A stretch of DNA of 14,793 nucleotides, taken from the NCBI GenBank assembly GCA_031256755.1, contig JAIRPZ010000323.1, positions 1 through 14,793 of the forward strand, read 5' to 3'. Positions 6,158 through 13,978 of this stretch are shown piece after piece. Position 1 is the stretch's first letter. Every line of letters starts with the position of its first letter. Source of the stretch: Planctomycetaceae bacterium (GTDB lineage Bacteria > Planctomycetota > Planctomycetia > Pirellulales > Thermoguttaceae). The notes below the pieces were generated by a model. That model searched no databases. It was not told where the DNA came from and worked only from the letters and a program-made list of their open reading frames with translations. The position numbers and the translations under genes were made by a program.

Positions 6158-6499
6158 GTGACAAAGACACTGAATTTTGCCCGCAAAACCTTGGCTTATC
6201 CGTATGCTCATTTTGTTTCGGTACCGGCTTGCAGCCAATGCGCCCGGTATTTCCCCATCGCCGCTTCGGACGATGACGAAGACGATGATGAAGAAGAGGA
6301 CGAAGAATGGGAAGAGGATGACGACGATTGGGAAGAAGACGAAGAGGAAGAGGACGAAGAGTGGGAAGAGGACGAAGACGATTGGGATGACGAATTCGAC
6401 GAAGACGAAGAATTCGACGAAGACGAAGAGGATGAAGAGTGGGAAGAGGACGAAGAATGGGACGATGAAGAAGAGGACGACTCCGACGACGCGGAATAG
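6158..6499 (+). CDS. Small protein with CxxC head and hyperacidic Trp-spaced tail
   Basis: The product has 113 residues and starts at GTG 6158; AAGGAG at 6143-6148 sits nine bases upstream, which supports this start over any other. Residues 1-36 form a weakly basic, aromatic head with a single CxxC (CSQC, about 28-31) followed by ARYFP. Residues 37-113 are almost only Asp and Glu (66 of 77 by my count), broken by Trp or Phe at 51, 58, 69, 76, 80, 86, 95 and 101, often as W-E-E-D. There is no signal peptide. Such tails are known in proteins that mimic nucleic acid or bind basic partners, but function here is unknown. The tail DNA is made of in-frame direct repeats, so its length may vary between strains. 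It may be co-transcribed with the downstream gene. Confidence 0.75.
   Translation: MTKTLNFARKTLAYPYAHFVSVPACSQCARYFPIAASDDDEDDDEEEDEEWEEDDDDWEEDEEEEDEEWEEDEDDWDDEFDEDEEFDEDEEDEEWEEDEEWDDEEEDDSDDAE
6296..6462 (+). repeat. In-frame direct repeats encoding the acidic tail
   Basis: GAATTCGACGAAGACGAA is duplicated perfectly in tandem at 6392-6409 and 6410-6427. A longer unit of about 38 bases starting GAGGACGAAGA recurs at 6296-6333 and 6350-6387 (offset 54 bases, three mismatches), with a related partial copy from 6428. All offsets are multiples of three, so copy-number change would preserve the reading frame. Confidence 0.7.
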
Positions 6500-6516
6500 C
6501 CGCAAGGTCAATGGTG

Positions 6517-6545
6517 TTGCGTTTGCATAAAATGGTCGGTATAAT
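6517..6545 (+). promoter_or_regulatory. Candidate promoter of the DUF1080 gene
   Basis: A perfect TATAAT (6540-6545) follows TTGCGT (6517-6522, three of six -35 matches) with a 17-base spacer. Transcription would start near 6552, about 30 bases before the ATG at 6582. The spacer contains the left arm of the 14-bp inverted repeat. Confidence 0.5.
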
Positions 6546-6586
6546 GCGGTTCTGTTCCACATTATTACAGGAGACCATTTTATGCA
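6524..6586 (+). repeat. Perfect 14-bp inverted repeat over promoter spacer and start codon
   Basis: TGCATAAAATGGTC (6524-6537) is the exact reverse complement of GACCATTTTATGCA (6573-6586), 35 bases apart. The right arm covers the ATG at 6582; the left arm lies between the candidate -35 and -10. A nested pair, ATAATG (6541-6546) and CATTAT (6560-6565), could extend the structure. It may be a DNA operator pair, or an RNA hairpin that forms only in read-through transcripts from upstream. Confidence 0.75.
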
Positions 6587-7823
6587 GTGTTTTTTCATGC
6601 GATTGCTGACGGCGTGTCTTTTCTCTTTTCTTGTTTCCGTATCCGTTGCGGCAGAAACAGAAGAGGGTTTCACGCCCCTTTTCAACGGCAAAGACCTGAC
6701 CGGCTGGAAACAAGCCGGCGGAAAAGCCAAGTATTCCGTTGACGGCGGTACCATTGTCGGTACGGTCAATGATGAAAAGAAAAATTCCTTTCTCTGTACC
6801 GAAAAGTCATTCGAGAATTTCATCCTGAAACTCGAATACAAATTCGATACGCCTTTTGATTCCGGCGTGCAAGTCCGAAGTGCCGTGAAAAACGGAGACA
6901 CTGTTTTCGGTTATCAGTGCCAAATCAATCCGGCACTGTTCACCGGCGCGGTTTGGGACGAAGCCCGGCGGAACTTCTGGTTCAGCCCAAGTCCGATGTA
7001 CGGAAAGAAAAGCAATTTCAAAGATGAGGAATTGCAGAACAAAATCAGTGCATCGGAAAAAAAAGAGGATTGGAATGAATTAACAATCCAATGCATCGGA
7101 CCGAATGTCCGCACTTGGCTCAACGGCACGCCGGTCGCCGACTTTATGGACACTATGGATGATTCCGGTTTCATCGGTCTGCAAGTCCACGCAACGAAAG
7201 AGCCGGGACAAATCCGGTGGCGGAATATCCGTATCCGGGAATTGCCGTCAACGCCGTGGATTCCTTTTTTCAAGGATAAGCAGTTTGTTGATTTGGAAAT
7301 CAAGCCGGTCGGGACTTGGGAATTTGAAAATGACGAAATTGTTCGGGCAAGCACGCCGGACAAAGAGCCGCGCGACGGACTCGTGTTGTCAAAACAGGTC
7401 TATGACAACTTTGCCGCCAGAGTGTCGTTCCAATGTTCAAGCGGCAACAGCGGTTTGTATTTTCGGGCGGAAGAAGTGGACAAGCCGTATTGGCTTAAAG
7501 GATTCCAGTGTGAAATCTGCGACAACGCCGCCACCGCGGGACTGTGGGAGGTGCAGGGACGCGGCTGGGTCTATAAACCGCCGCAAGACAATATCAAAAA
7601 TCTTGACCCGAAGGGCTGGAACGACGTTGCCATTACCGCCGTCGGCGACCGTCTCGTGACGGAATTGAACGGCAAAATGATTGTCGACAAAAACGACCCG
7701 AAATGTGCAAAGAGCGGCAAAACCGGCTTACAACTGCACGGCGGCGGCAATCAGGGATATAAATTCAAACGATACGAAATCAAACCGATTCCGAAGGAAC
7801 TCGTTGAATTGATGGTGCGGTAA
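6582..7823 (+). CDS. Secreted protein with two 3-keto-disaccharide hydrolase (DUF1080) domains
   Basis: The 413-residue product has a signal peptide (1-24, hydrophobic LLTACLFSFLVSVSV ending AA before ETEEG), so it is exported. Domain 1 (about 30-219) begins FTPLFNGKDLTGW and has SVDGGTIVGT, SGVQVRS and a closing RWRNIRIREL strand. Domain 2 (about 226-402) repeats the pattern: WIPFFKDKQFVDLEI, EFENDEIVRA, SGNSGLYFRAE, LQLHGGGNQGYKFKRYEI. DUF1080 proteins have a concanavalin-like jelly-roll fold; characterised members cleave 3-keto-glycosides. They are greatly expanded in planctomycetes and relatives, usually with one domain, so a tandem pair is a useful marker. AGGAG at 6569-6573 lies eight bases before the ATG. 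The start codon is inside a 14-bp inverted repeat. No sugar oxidoreductase partner is present in the window. Confidence 0.9.
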   Translation: MQCFFMRLLTACLFSFLVSVSVAAETEEGFTPLFNGKDLTGWKQAGGKAKYSVDGGTIVGTVNDEKKNSFLCTEKSFENFILKLEYKFDTPFDSGVQVRSAVKNGDTVFGYQCQINPALFTGAVWDEARRNFWFSPSPMYGKKSNFKDEELQNKISASEKKEDWNELTIQCIGPNVRTWLNGTPVADFMDTMDDSGFIGLQVHATKEPGQIRWRNIRIRELPSTPWIPFFKDKQFVDLEIKPVGTWEFENDEIVRASTPDKEPRDGLVLSKQVYDNFAARVSFQCSSGNSGLYFRAEEVDKPYWLKGFQCEICDNAATAGLWEVQGRGWVYKPPQDNIKNLDPKGWNDVAITAVGDRLVTELNGKMIVDKNDPKCAKSGKTGLQLHGGGNQGYKFKRYEIKPIPKELVELMVR

Positions 7824-7845
7824 AAAACCGAAAAAGGGTCAAGAG

Positions 7846-7881
7846 CGGGAAGTGCAGGCGGTTCTCTGCCGAAACTTCCCG
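7846..7881. terminator. Bidirectional terminator between convergent genes
   Basis: CGGGAAGT (7846-7853) pairs perfectly with ACTTCCCG (7874-7881), extended by GCAG (7854-7857) with CTGC (7866-7869). The hairpin sits between the stops of the DUF1080 gene (7823) and the glycosyltransferase gene (7891). On the minus strand two T-runs follow about ten bases later; on the plus strand no T-tract follows. Confidence 0.55.
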
Positions 7882-7890
7882 ATTCCGTAT

Positions 7891-9096
7891 TCAGCATCTG
7901 TTCTCTGCAAAATCAGCAAACTGTTCTGCCCGGACAGCCCATGAATTCCGCTCGGCAACTTCCCGGGCTTGCCGGCGAAGCAGCGGTAAATCCGACCGCA
8001 GAATTTCATCTAACCGGCTGCCGAACTCTTCGTGCGTCTCCGCAAAGTACAACGGACCCGGTACATCCGCAATATCCGGCAGTTTTGTGGCAATGACCGG
8101 AAGTCCGGCAGCATAATACTCCATCAATTTGAGCGGATTCATTGCCTTTGTCAAAGCGTTTTGTACACGCGGAATCAGACCGGCATCGAAACAGCGGGCA
8201 TATTGCGGCAACTCCGCATACGGTACCTGTCCCAACAGATGAATGTTGCTGATGCCGTCAAAGATCGTCAACGGCACAACGGAACGGGCAATGACCGCAA
8301 ACGAACATTGCGGAAACCGGACGGCAAGATAAGCAATCGCCGAAATATCTGTCCATGTGTCAATGGTGCCGAAAAAACCGATCACCGGTTTCGGCAGTGC
8401 TGCCAATTTTTGTAACATTTTATTTCCCGTCCCGCTGTCTGCTGCCGCACAAGCGAAATGATGGTAATCAACGCCGTGAGGCAAATAAATATCGGGCAGG
8501 GATTCAGGATGTTTTTTGACCGACTGCAAATACCGGCTGGTAAATATTGCGCCGTCAACCGTGCGGAACAAATCATGTTCCATATTTGCCCAATGCTTTG
8601 GACAGAGACCGGGATACTCGGTATAGTCATCCACACAATAATAGATCTGTTTTGCTGCCGGATCTGTTTTTCGGATCGCCATGAAAGCATCGGCGGCGCA
8701 GGGAAAATTGGTAATCAGAACAGGATTGCAGATATTGTGTTCCCGGACAAATTTTTTATAAAACCGGACGGCGCAGCAGGCGTTAAAAATTCGTCCCGGT
8801 TTACCAAACCAAGGAAACTGCATCGGAACAGCGGAAATAATCGGCTGACCGGCTGTTTGCTGATTGACGGCGGCGGACGATTTCCGGTGTGTTAAAATCC
8901 GCCGCACTTTTCCGAATTCGCTGACTGAAAATTTCGGCAGCCGGGTATAAAGGGTTACCCAAAAGACGCGGTTTGTCCTGACAAGTTGATCGGCAATGTG
9001 CATAGACGAGGTCGGAATACCCGACCGGTCATCGGCAAAGAAAATATAATCACGCTGCCGGGGTGTCGTTAATGTTTCTGTATGTTCAAGCGTCAT
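7891..9096 (-). CDS. GT-B fold glycosyltransferase (GT4-like, TuaH-type)
   Basis: The 401-residue product has the two-domain layout of GT-B glycosyltransferases. The N-terminal acceptor domain (about 15-215) contains VLITNFP and IYYCVDDYTEYPG (151-163). The C-terminal nucleotide-sugar domain (about 235-401) starts KPVIGFFGTIDTW and holds NPLKLMEYYAAGLPVIATKLPD (starting at 320), the usual donor-binding signature near the conserved Glu. No signal peptide or membrane helix is seen, so it acts in the cytosol, probably at the inner face of the membrane in surface-glycan synthesis; donor and acceptor cannot be told from sequence. Its ATG (9096-9094) overlaps the TGA of the SEL1-repeat gene as ATGA and lacks its own strong Shine-Dalgarno, indicating translational coupling. 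Confidence 0.88.
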   Translation of the reverse strand: MTLEHTETLTTPRQRDYIFFADDRSGIPTSSMHIADQLVRTNRVFWVTLYTRLPKFSVSEFGKVRRILTHRKSSAAVNQQTAGQPIISAVPMQFPWFGKPGRIFNACCAVRFYKKFVREHNICNPVLITNFPCAADAFMAIRKTDPAAKQIYYCVDDYTEYPGLCPKHWANMEHDLFRTVDGAIFTSRYLQSVKKHPESLPDIYLPHGVDYHHFACAAADSGTGNKMLQKLAALPKPVIGFFGTIDTWTDISAIAYLAVRFPQCSFAVIARSVVPLTIFDGISNIHLLGQVPYAELPQYARCFDAGLIPRVQNALTKAMNPLKLMEYYAAGLPVIATKLPDIADVPGPLYFAETHEEFGSRLDEILRSDLPLLRRQAREVAERNSWAVRAEQFADFAENRC

Positions 9097-11366
9097 TGTG
9101 TTAATTTTTTGCTGGGCGGAATCGGTTTGATCATCCCGTTTTCGTTGCGGAACGCCTGTTCAAAATTTTGTCCGAACCGGTCGCCCTGCATTGCCGAAAC
9201 CTGTTTGTGAAACTGTTTGTATCCGCCGCTCAACTTGGCGACATCTAATCCGGCACTTTCCAATTGCCGGATGACTGCCGGATGACCGGAATGGGCTGCT
9301 AACGAAATCCAGCGGAAAGCGACTTCCATATCCTGCGGGCAGCCGATGCCGTTCAGACAGCAAAGACCGAAACCGTATTGTCCTTTCGGATTTCCTTTTT
9401 CGGCGGAAATTCGGAAAAAGAAAAACGCATTTTCTGCGTCTTGTCCGATTCCCTCGCCATTGAGAAAACAGGACGCAACCCGTTCCATTCCGTCAGAATT
9501 GCCTGCTTCTGCGGCACGCATATAACATATAAACGCCTTTTCAGGATCGGCATCGGTTCCGATTCCGTCCCGATAAAAATTGCCGAGGAAATAAAGTGCA
9601 TCCGGTCTATTTTGATCGGCTGCCGCTTTCATTCGTTCAAACGCTTCCGCGTTTTCCGGTGCTTTATTGTCACGGTAATTTTCCAGCGACATAGCAAGCC
9701 GGATTTGCGCCTCTGCGTCTCCTTTATCTGCGGCAAGCCGCCAATAATGTATTTTTTTTTCGGACTCGTTTTCTTTATCGTACAAAATACCAAGCGAACA
9801 CAGGGCTTTTGCGATTCCTTTTTTCGCGGCACTTTCGAGCCAATGCCGGGCATTTTCGACATCATCAGTTTTTTGGACAGTGTATAAAAACATTCCGTAT
9901 TCAGCGGCGGCATTTCCCGAAACGGCGGCACTATACAGCAGTGTCAATGCTTCTTCGTCTCCCTGCGATGCCAGCAATGCGAGCGATAAGTATCCGCCGT
10001 TTTCGTCTTTCGGTGTTCCGATACCGTGAAGTTGGCAGTGCGCCAATTTCTGTTTTGCAGGAACATAACCGGAATCCGCCGATTTCTCGTACCACCGGAA
10101 GGATTCTTTTCGATTTGCCGGCACACCGTCGCCTTCGGCATAAATTTCACCGAGATAATACTGTGCATCTTCATCCCCTTTTTTGGCTGCCTTGTGAAAC
10201 CACGTTCTGGCTTCGCTCACATTCCGGGCAATGACGCGTCCTTCGTACAAACAAATTCCCAACCGGACTTGTGCGGCAACACACCCTTGCTGGGCGGATT
10301 TCCGCAGCCATTTCACCGCTTCCTTCGGATTGCAGCCGTGATATTCCTGATTTAACAACAGTTGTCCGAGTCCGTACTGGCTGACGGCTTCTCCCTGCGG
10401 ATATTTTTGGGACGGTTTCGCCAATTCCTGCCAAATCTTGACGGCTTCGTCAACATCCTGCTCCATACCTCTCCCGTCGATCAAACACTGGGCGAGAAGA
10501 TTCCGGGCAACCGTATCGTTTTGGTTTGCGGCAAGCCGAAACCATTGTACGGCAACGGCCGGATCTGATTCTACGTCATCTTCGCCGTTCATATAAATGA
10601 TACCGAGCCGGCATTGGGCATCGGCATAACCTTGTTCGGCGGATTGAAGAAACCAGCGGAGGGCGGTTTGCATATCTGCCGGAATACCTTGACCATGCTG
10701 ATAGACCACGCCGAGAATGTACTGTCCTCTTGCGTGTCCGCCGACTGCTGCCGCATGTAAAAACCGCAATTTGTCGGGGTGTCCTGATTCGGCGGCTTTG
10801 ACAAGGTTATCGAATCCTTTCTGTTTATCTTTCGGGAGTCCGGCTCCATGAAGATAACACCAGCCGAACAGGGCGAGGATTTCAGGATCGTCCGGCGGAT
10901 CGGGCATTTTCCGAAACCAGTGCAGGGCTTTTTCAGGATTACAGGAAGTTCCGAGTCCGCGGGAATAACATTTACCGAGAATCGGATAGGCATTTTTCAA
11001 TCCTTGTTCGGCGGCAAAACGAATGAGACGATAAGCAAAAAACATATCTTCGGCGATGTGTTTTCCGGCAAGATAACTTTTACCCAAATCCAGTACGGCA
11101 TCGAGATTTCCCTGTATTGCCGCAGCGTGCAACTTATGGATTCGGGAGATTTCCGTTTTTGTATGTTCGGATTCTGGCAGCAGTATTTGGCGGCGGCGGA
11201 TCAGTTCTTCGTATAAAAGCGGTTCATTTTTCCGCAGAGGCGTTGCCTCTGCCGGATGCCTGCCGGTTTGTTTTCCGGGCGAAAAGCGGCTGTTGCCGTC
11301 CGGCGGATCGGAGACGGACGATCTCTTCTTCCAACTCATCCAAAATTGTTTGAGCAAATGAAGCAT
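9093..11366 (-). CDS. Large SEL1-repeat (TPR-like) protein
   Basis: The 757-residue product consists mostly of about 16 SEL1-like repeats (roughly residues 80-695), each about 36 residues with the pattern A-x2-LG-x2-Y-x2-G-x-G ... A-x2-W-x3-AA-x2-G. Examples are QYILGVVYQHGQGIPADMQT and QYYLGEIYAEGDGVPANRKE. A basic head (1-79, KKRSS near the start) and a 62-residue tail with KQFHKQVSAMQG flank the solenoid. SEL1 repeats are protein-protein interaction scaffolds; in several bacteria they assist polysaccharide export or stress signalling. No signal peptide is present. The gene overlaps the downstream glycosyltransferase by ATGA, so the two products are probably made in step and may form a complex; that is inference. 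The start is the weakest point: no clear Shine-Dalgarno precedes 11366, and an ATG nine codons later is equally possible. Confidence 0.88.
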   Translation of the reverse strand: MLHLLKQFWMSWKKRSSVSDPPDGNSRFSPGKQTGRHPAEATPLRKNEPLLYEELIRRRQILLPESEHTKTEISRIHKLHAAAIQGNLDAVLDLGKSYLAGKHIAEDMFFAYRLIRFAAEQGLKNAYPILGKCYSRGLGTSCNPEKALHWFRKMPDPPDDPEILALFGWCYLHGAGLPKDKQKGFDNLVKAAESGHPDKLRFLHAAAVGGHARGQYILGVVYQHGQGIPADMQTALRWFLQSAEQGYADAQCRLGIIYMNGEDDVESDPAVAVQWFRLAANQNDTVARNLLAQCLIDGRGMEQDVDEAVKIWQELAKPSQKYPQGEAVSQYGLGQLLLNQEYHGCNPKEAVKWLRKSAQQGCVAAQVRLGICLYEGRVIARNVSEARTWFHKAAKKGDEDAQYYLGEIYAEGDGVPANRKESFRWYEKSADSGYVPAKQKLAHCQLHGIGTPKDENGGYLSLALLASQGDEEALTLLYSAAVSGNAAAEYGMFLYTVQKTDDVENARHWLESAAKKGIAKALCSLGILYDKENESEKKIHYWRLAADKGDAEAQIRLAMSLENYRDNKAPENAEAFERMKAAADQNRPDALYFLGNFYRDGIGTDADPEKAFICYMRAAEAGNSDGMERVASCFLNGEGIGQDAENAFFFFRISAEKGNPKGQYGFGLCCLNGIGCPQDMEVAFRWISLAAHSGHPAVIRQLESAGLDVAKLSGGYKQFHKQVSAMQGDRFGQNFEQAFRNENGMIKPIPPSKKLTQ

Positions 11367-11416
11367 CGGCAGCAGTTTTTTTGTTTGCGGAATCGGAATG
11401 ACAGTACCGGGACGGT

Positions 11417-11445
11417 ATTTTACCCTATCAAAAACACTTTCGCCA
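11417..11445 (-). promoter_or_regulatory. Possible promoter of the SEL1/glycosyltransferase pair
   Basis: On the minus strand TAAAAT (11422-11417) matches the -10 at five of six positions, and TGGCGA (11445-11440) lies 17 bases upstream with three matches. It would give a leader of roughly 45 bases. The evidence is limited to position and the -10 match. Confidence 0.3.
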
Positions 11446-11513
11446 GATTACGCTGTTCACGGCGGTTTGCCGTTCCGACAATATGTCCGTCCTGCCGGTT
11501 TTTTCATCCCGGA

Positions 11514-11774
11514 TTACCGGACGGCTGCAATAGACGGCGTTGCCAGAATGGCAATATGATCATCGCCGTCAAAAGCAGAGACTCCATGCAGGTAATCCCA
11601 TAGACAATTCGGATACGGAAAATCAAACGTGCCGTCATCTGCAACAGCAAGGCACCGCCGAATAGTGAAAAAACAGGAAACTGACGGGTGTTGTGAGCAT
11701 AAATACCATAGCCGGTTGATGAGACGGTTATCCGGTTCGGCGGACGTTTGACATTCCCGCCGAACCGTTTTCAT
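11514..11774 (-). CDS. Doubtful short ORF of 86 codons, possible hypothetical protein
   Basis: An ATG at 11774 opens 86 codons on the minus strand, eight bases after the acyl-CoA synthetase stop. The C-terminal half (TFDFPYPNCLWDYLHGVSAF and onward) has ordinary-looking codons. The N-terminal half is Cys/Arg/Ser-rich and its first codons coincide with a perfect 11-bp hairpin that looks like a terminator. No family is recognised and no good Shine-Dalgarno is present. It could be a small real gene, a remnant of a longer one, or chance. Confidence 0.25.
   Translation of the reverse strand: MKTVRRECQTSAEPDNRLINRLWYLCSQHPSVSCFFTIRRCLAVADDGTFDFPYPNCLWDYLHGVSAFDGDDHIAILATPSIAAVR
11733..11767 (-). 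terminator. Strong hairpin downstream of the acyl-CoA synthetase gene
   Basis: CGGTTCGGCGG (11733-11743) and CCGCCGAACCG (11757-11767) are perfect reverse complements with a 13-base loop, starting 15 bases after the TAA at 11783. Four T residues follow on the plus strand only, so on the gene's own strand it lacks a U-tract and may act as a 3' stabiliser or a weak terminator. Confidence 0.5.
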
Positions 11775-11782
11775 CGGCTTTC

Positions 11783-13936
11783 TTACTTCACCTTCCGCAG
11801 CATAATTCGGCTGTCGGCAACGCTGGCTCCTTTGCCTTCGCTATGCACAATCAGCGGGTTGATGTCGAACTCCGCAATTTCAGGATGATTCACCACCATT
11901 GCCGACATCCGCAAAAGAACATCAATCACCGCCGCAATGTCCCGTTTCGGCAAGCCCCGGAAGCCGTTCATCTTCGTAAAAACCTTCGTCTCCCGAACCA
12001 TTTCTTCCGCCGTAATTTTCCACATCGGTGCCAAACGGAATTGCACATCCTTCATCAACTCCGCAAGCGTTCCCCCCATGCCGAACATCATCAGCGGTCC
12101 GAGTCCGCCCCGGCTGCATCCGACAATCACCTCTTCCCCTTCCGGTGCCATCTGTTCGATAAGAATCGAATCAATTTTTGCACCCGGCACATTCTTCGCA
12201 ATGTTGGCATAGATTTGGTCGTAGCCCTTTTTCGCTCCGTCCGCTCCTTCAATGTTGAGCAGCACGCCGCCCGCATCAAATTTATGCTTCACGTCCGCCG
12301 ACATCACCTTCATCACCGCCTTGCCGCCGATGCCGGAAACGATTTTTGCCGCTTCGTCCGCACTCTTTGCAATACCGCTTTTCAGCAGCGGAAGTTTATA
12401 CGCTTCAAAAAGCGGACGGGCTTCGGCTTGCGTCAGATATTTTTCTGTCCCGCTGCCGAGCGCGTCCGCAATGATTTTGCCCGCTTTGGCAGCGTCAACG
12501 TCCTTGTATTCGGCGTAAGACCGCTCTTTGACCGCCCGCATTTCCACAAGACGGGCTGCCGCCGCCAGCGATTGCACCGCATCTTCCGGGAACGCATAAT
12601 TCGGAACGCCCTGGTCAACAAGATATTTCACCCCTTCGGCAACCTGTTCCACACCCATAAACGCACCGACCACCGGTTTGCCGGACTTTTTGATGACTTC
12701 CGGCAGAATTTTGCCGCAGTTATCGCTGTCCGTCATGGATTGCGGAGTCAGCACAATCACGCCGCAATCGACATTTGCGTCCGCCATCACGGTTTCCACG
12801 GCAATCTGATACCGGTCGGAGTGGGCATCGCCGATAACGTCCACCGGATTATGCAGAGCCGCCGCATCGGGAATCAGCGGATTACTTTTCAACGCTTCTT
12901 CCGTTTTCGGGTCAAGGTGGGCGAGTTTCAAACCGGCCGCAACAGCGGCATCGGTTGCCATAATTCCGGGACCGCCGGCATTGGTGATGATTGCCAGACG
13001 GTTTCCTTTCGGCAGGGGCTGCGTGGTGTAAAGTGCCGCCAGATTGAAAAGTTCGTTAATCGTATCGACTCGCTGCACGCCGGACTGCTTGAAAATCGCA
13101 GCATATTCCGCATCGCCGCCTGCCAGCGAACCGGTGTGAGACGAAACCGCTTTTGCTCCTTCGGCACTGCGCCCGGACTTAATGCAGAGAATCGGTTTCC
13201 CTTTTTCCCAAAACACTTTGCTTGCCGCTTCGATGAATTGCTTGGCGTTGCCGATGGATTCGAGGTAAAGAGCGATGGCTTTTGTCTCGGCATCATCGGC
13301 AAGATATTCCAGCATCTGAATTTCGTTCACATCGGCTTTGTTGCCGAAGGAGACGAACTTGCTGAATCCGATTTGGCGTGCTTCGGCGTAATCAAGAACC
13401 GACGTGCAGAATGCGCCGGACTGACTGACGAAACCGAGATGTCCTTTGAGGGCGGACTTTGCGGCAAACGAGGCATTGAGGTTGATGTAGGGGTTAATCA
13501 CGCCGAGGCAGTTGGGACCGACGAGGGGGATGCCGGCTTCGCGGACTTTGGCAACGAGTTGCTTTTCCAGTTCGGCACCTTCGGCACCGATTTCTTTGAA
13601 ACCGGCGGAAATGATGACAAGCCCTTTTACGCCTTTTGCTTTGCATTGGTCAACGGTTTCGAGAATGAACTTGGCGTTCAGACACAAAACGGCGAGGTCG
13701 ACATTTCCGGGGACATCGGCGATGGTTTTATAAACTTTCTTGCCGAAGATTTCGTCTGCTTTCGGGTTGATGGGATAGACCTCGCCGACAAAGGGTTTTC
13801 CGCCGCCGTTTTTGGTATAGGGGGGCTGGACGAGGTTGGCGAGGAGGTCGTTTCCGACGGTGCCGGGTTTGGTGGATGCGCCGACGACGGCGATGGATTT
13901 GGGGTTAAAAATAGCGTCAAGTTTTGCAGCGGACAC
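11783..13936 (-). CDS. ADP-forming acetate/acyl-CoA synthetase (single-chain alpha-beta fusion)
   Basis: The 717-residue product is an NDP-forming acyl-CoA synthetase: acyl-CoA + ADP + phosphate gives acid + CoA + ATP, so it can make ATP from acetyl-CoA during fermentation. The CoA-binding Rossmann domain (about 5-135) begins IFNPKSIAVVGAS. The ligase-like domain (about 138-300) has GPNCLG (140-145), SQSGA (171-175) and the phosphorylated-His motif SSHTGSLAG, with the His at about 267. A ligase-associated domain with NAGGPG follows. The C-terminal ATP-grasp domain (about 490-717) includes GMGGTLAELMKD and EFDINPL. Both halves, separate chains in some archaea, are fused. The start is GTG 13936-13934: AAAGGA lies five bases upstream and homology begins at once; the in-frame ATG at 13972 would add 12 unlikely residues. 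Substrate range (acetate versus other acids) cannot be read from sequence. Confidence 0.93.
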   Translation of the reverse strand: MSAAKLDAIFNPKSIAVVGASTKPGTVGNDLLANLVQPPYTKNGGGKPFVGEVYPINPKADEIFGKKVYKTIADVPGNVDLAVLCLNAKFILETVDQCKAKGVKGLVIISAGFKEIGAEGAELEKQLVAKVREAGIPLVGPNCLGVINPYINLNASFAAKSALKGHLGFVSQSGAFCTSVLDYAEARQIGFSKFVSFGNKADVNEIQMLEYLADDAETKAIALYLESIGNAKQFIEAASKVFWEKGKPILCIKSGRSAEGAKAVSSHTGSLAGGDAEYAAIFKQSGVQRVDTINELFNLAALYTTQPLPKGNRLAIITNAGGPGIMATDAAVAAGLKLAHLDPKTEEALKSNPLIPDAAALHNPVDVIGDAHSDRYQIAVETVMADANVDCGVIVLTPQSMTDSDNCGKILPEVIKKSGKPVVGAFMGVEQVAEGVKYLVDQGVPNYAFPEDAVQSLAAAARLVEMRAVKERSYAEYKDVDAAKAGKIIADALGSGTEKYLTQAEARPLFEAYKLPLLKSGIAKSADEAAKIVSGIGGKAVMKVMSADVKHKFDAGGVLLNIEGADGAKKGYDQIYANIAKNVPGAKIDSILIEQMAPEGEEVIVGCSRGGLGPLMMFGMGGTLAELMKDVQFRLAPMWKITAEEMVRETKVFTKMNGFRGLPKRDIAAVIDVLLRMSAMVVNHPEIAEFDINPLIVHSEGKGASVADSRIMLRKVK

Positions 13937-13941
13937 AGTAA

Positions 13942-13947
13942 TCCTTT
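13942..13947 (-). promoter_or_regulatory. Ribosome binding site that fixes the GTG start of the acyl-CoA synthetase
   Basis: AAAGGA (minus 13947-13942) is five bases from the GTG at 13936. It favours that start over the ATG at 13972, which lacks a clear site. Confidence 0.65.
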
Positions 13948-13978
13948 CAGTAAAGAGTTGTAAAAAAATCAACGTTGC

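Noticed and set aside
6017..6901. Long minus-strand frames with repetitive hydrophobic or Arg/Leu-rich sequence
   Set aside because: They are antisense to the Asp/Glu codon repeats of the acidic protein and the start of the DUF1080 gene; the apparent membrane helices are translations of reversed GAA/GAC repeats.
11843..13963. A 706-codon open frame on the plus strand
   Set aside because: It is exactly antisense to the acyl-CoA synthetase, is rich in His, Arg and Phe, and matches no family. It is the mirror image of the synthetase's codon bias.
13937..13972. ATG at 13972 as the start of the acyl-CoA synthetase
   Set aside because: The 12 added residues are not family-like, and AAAGGA is correctly placed only for the GTG at 13936.
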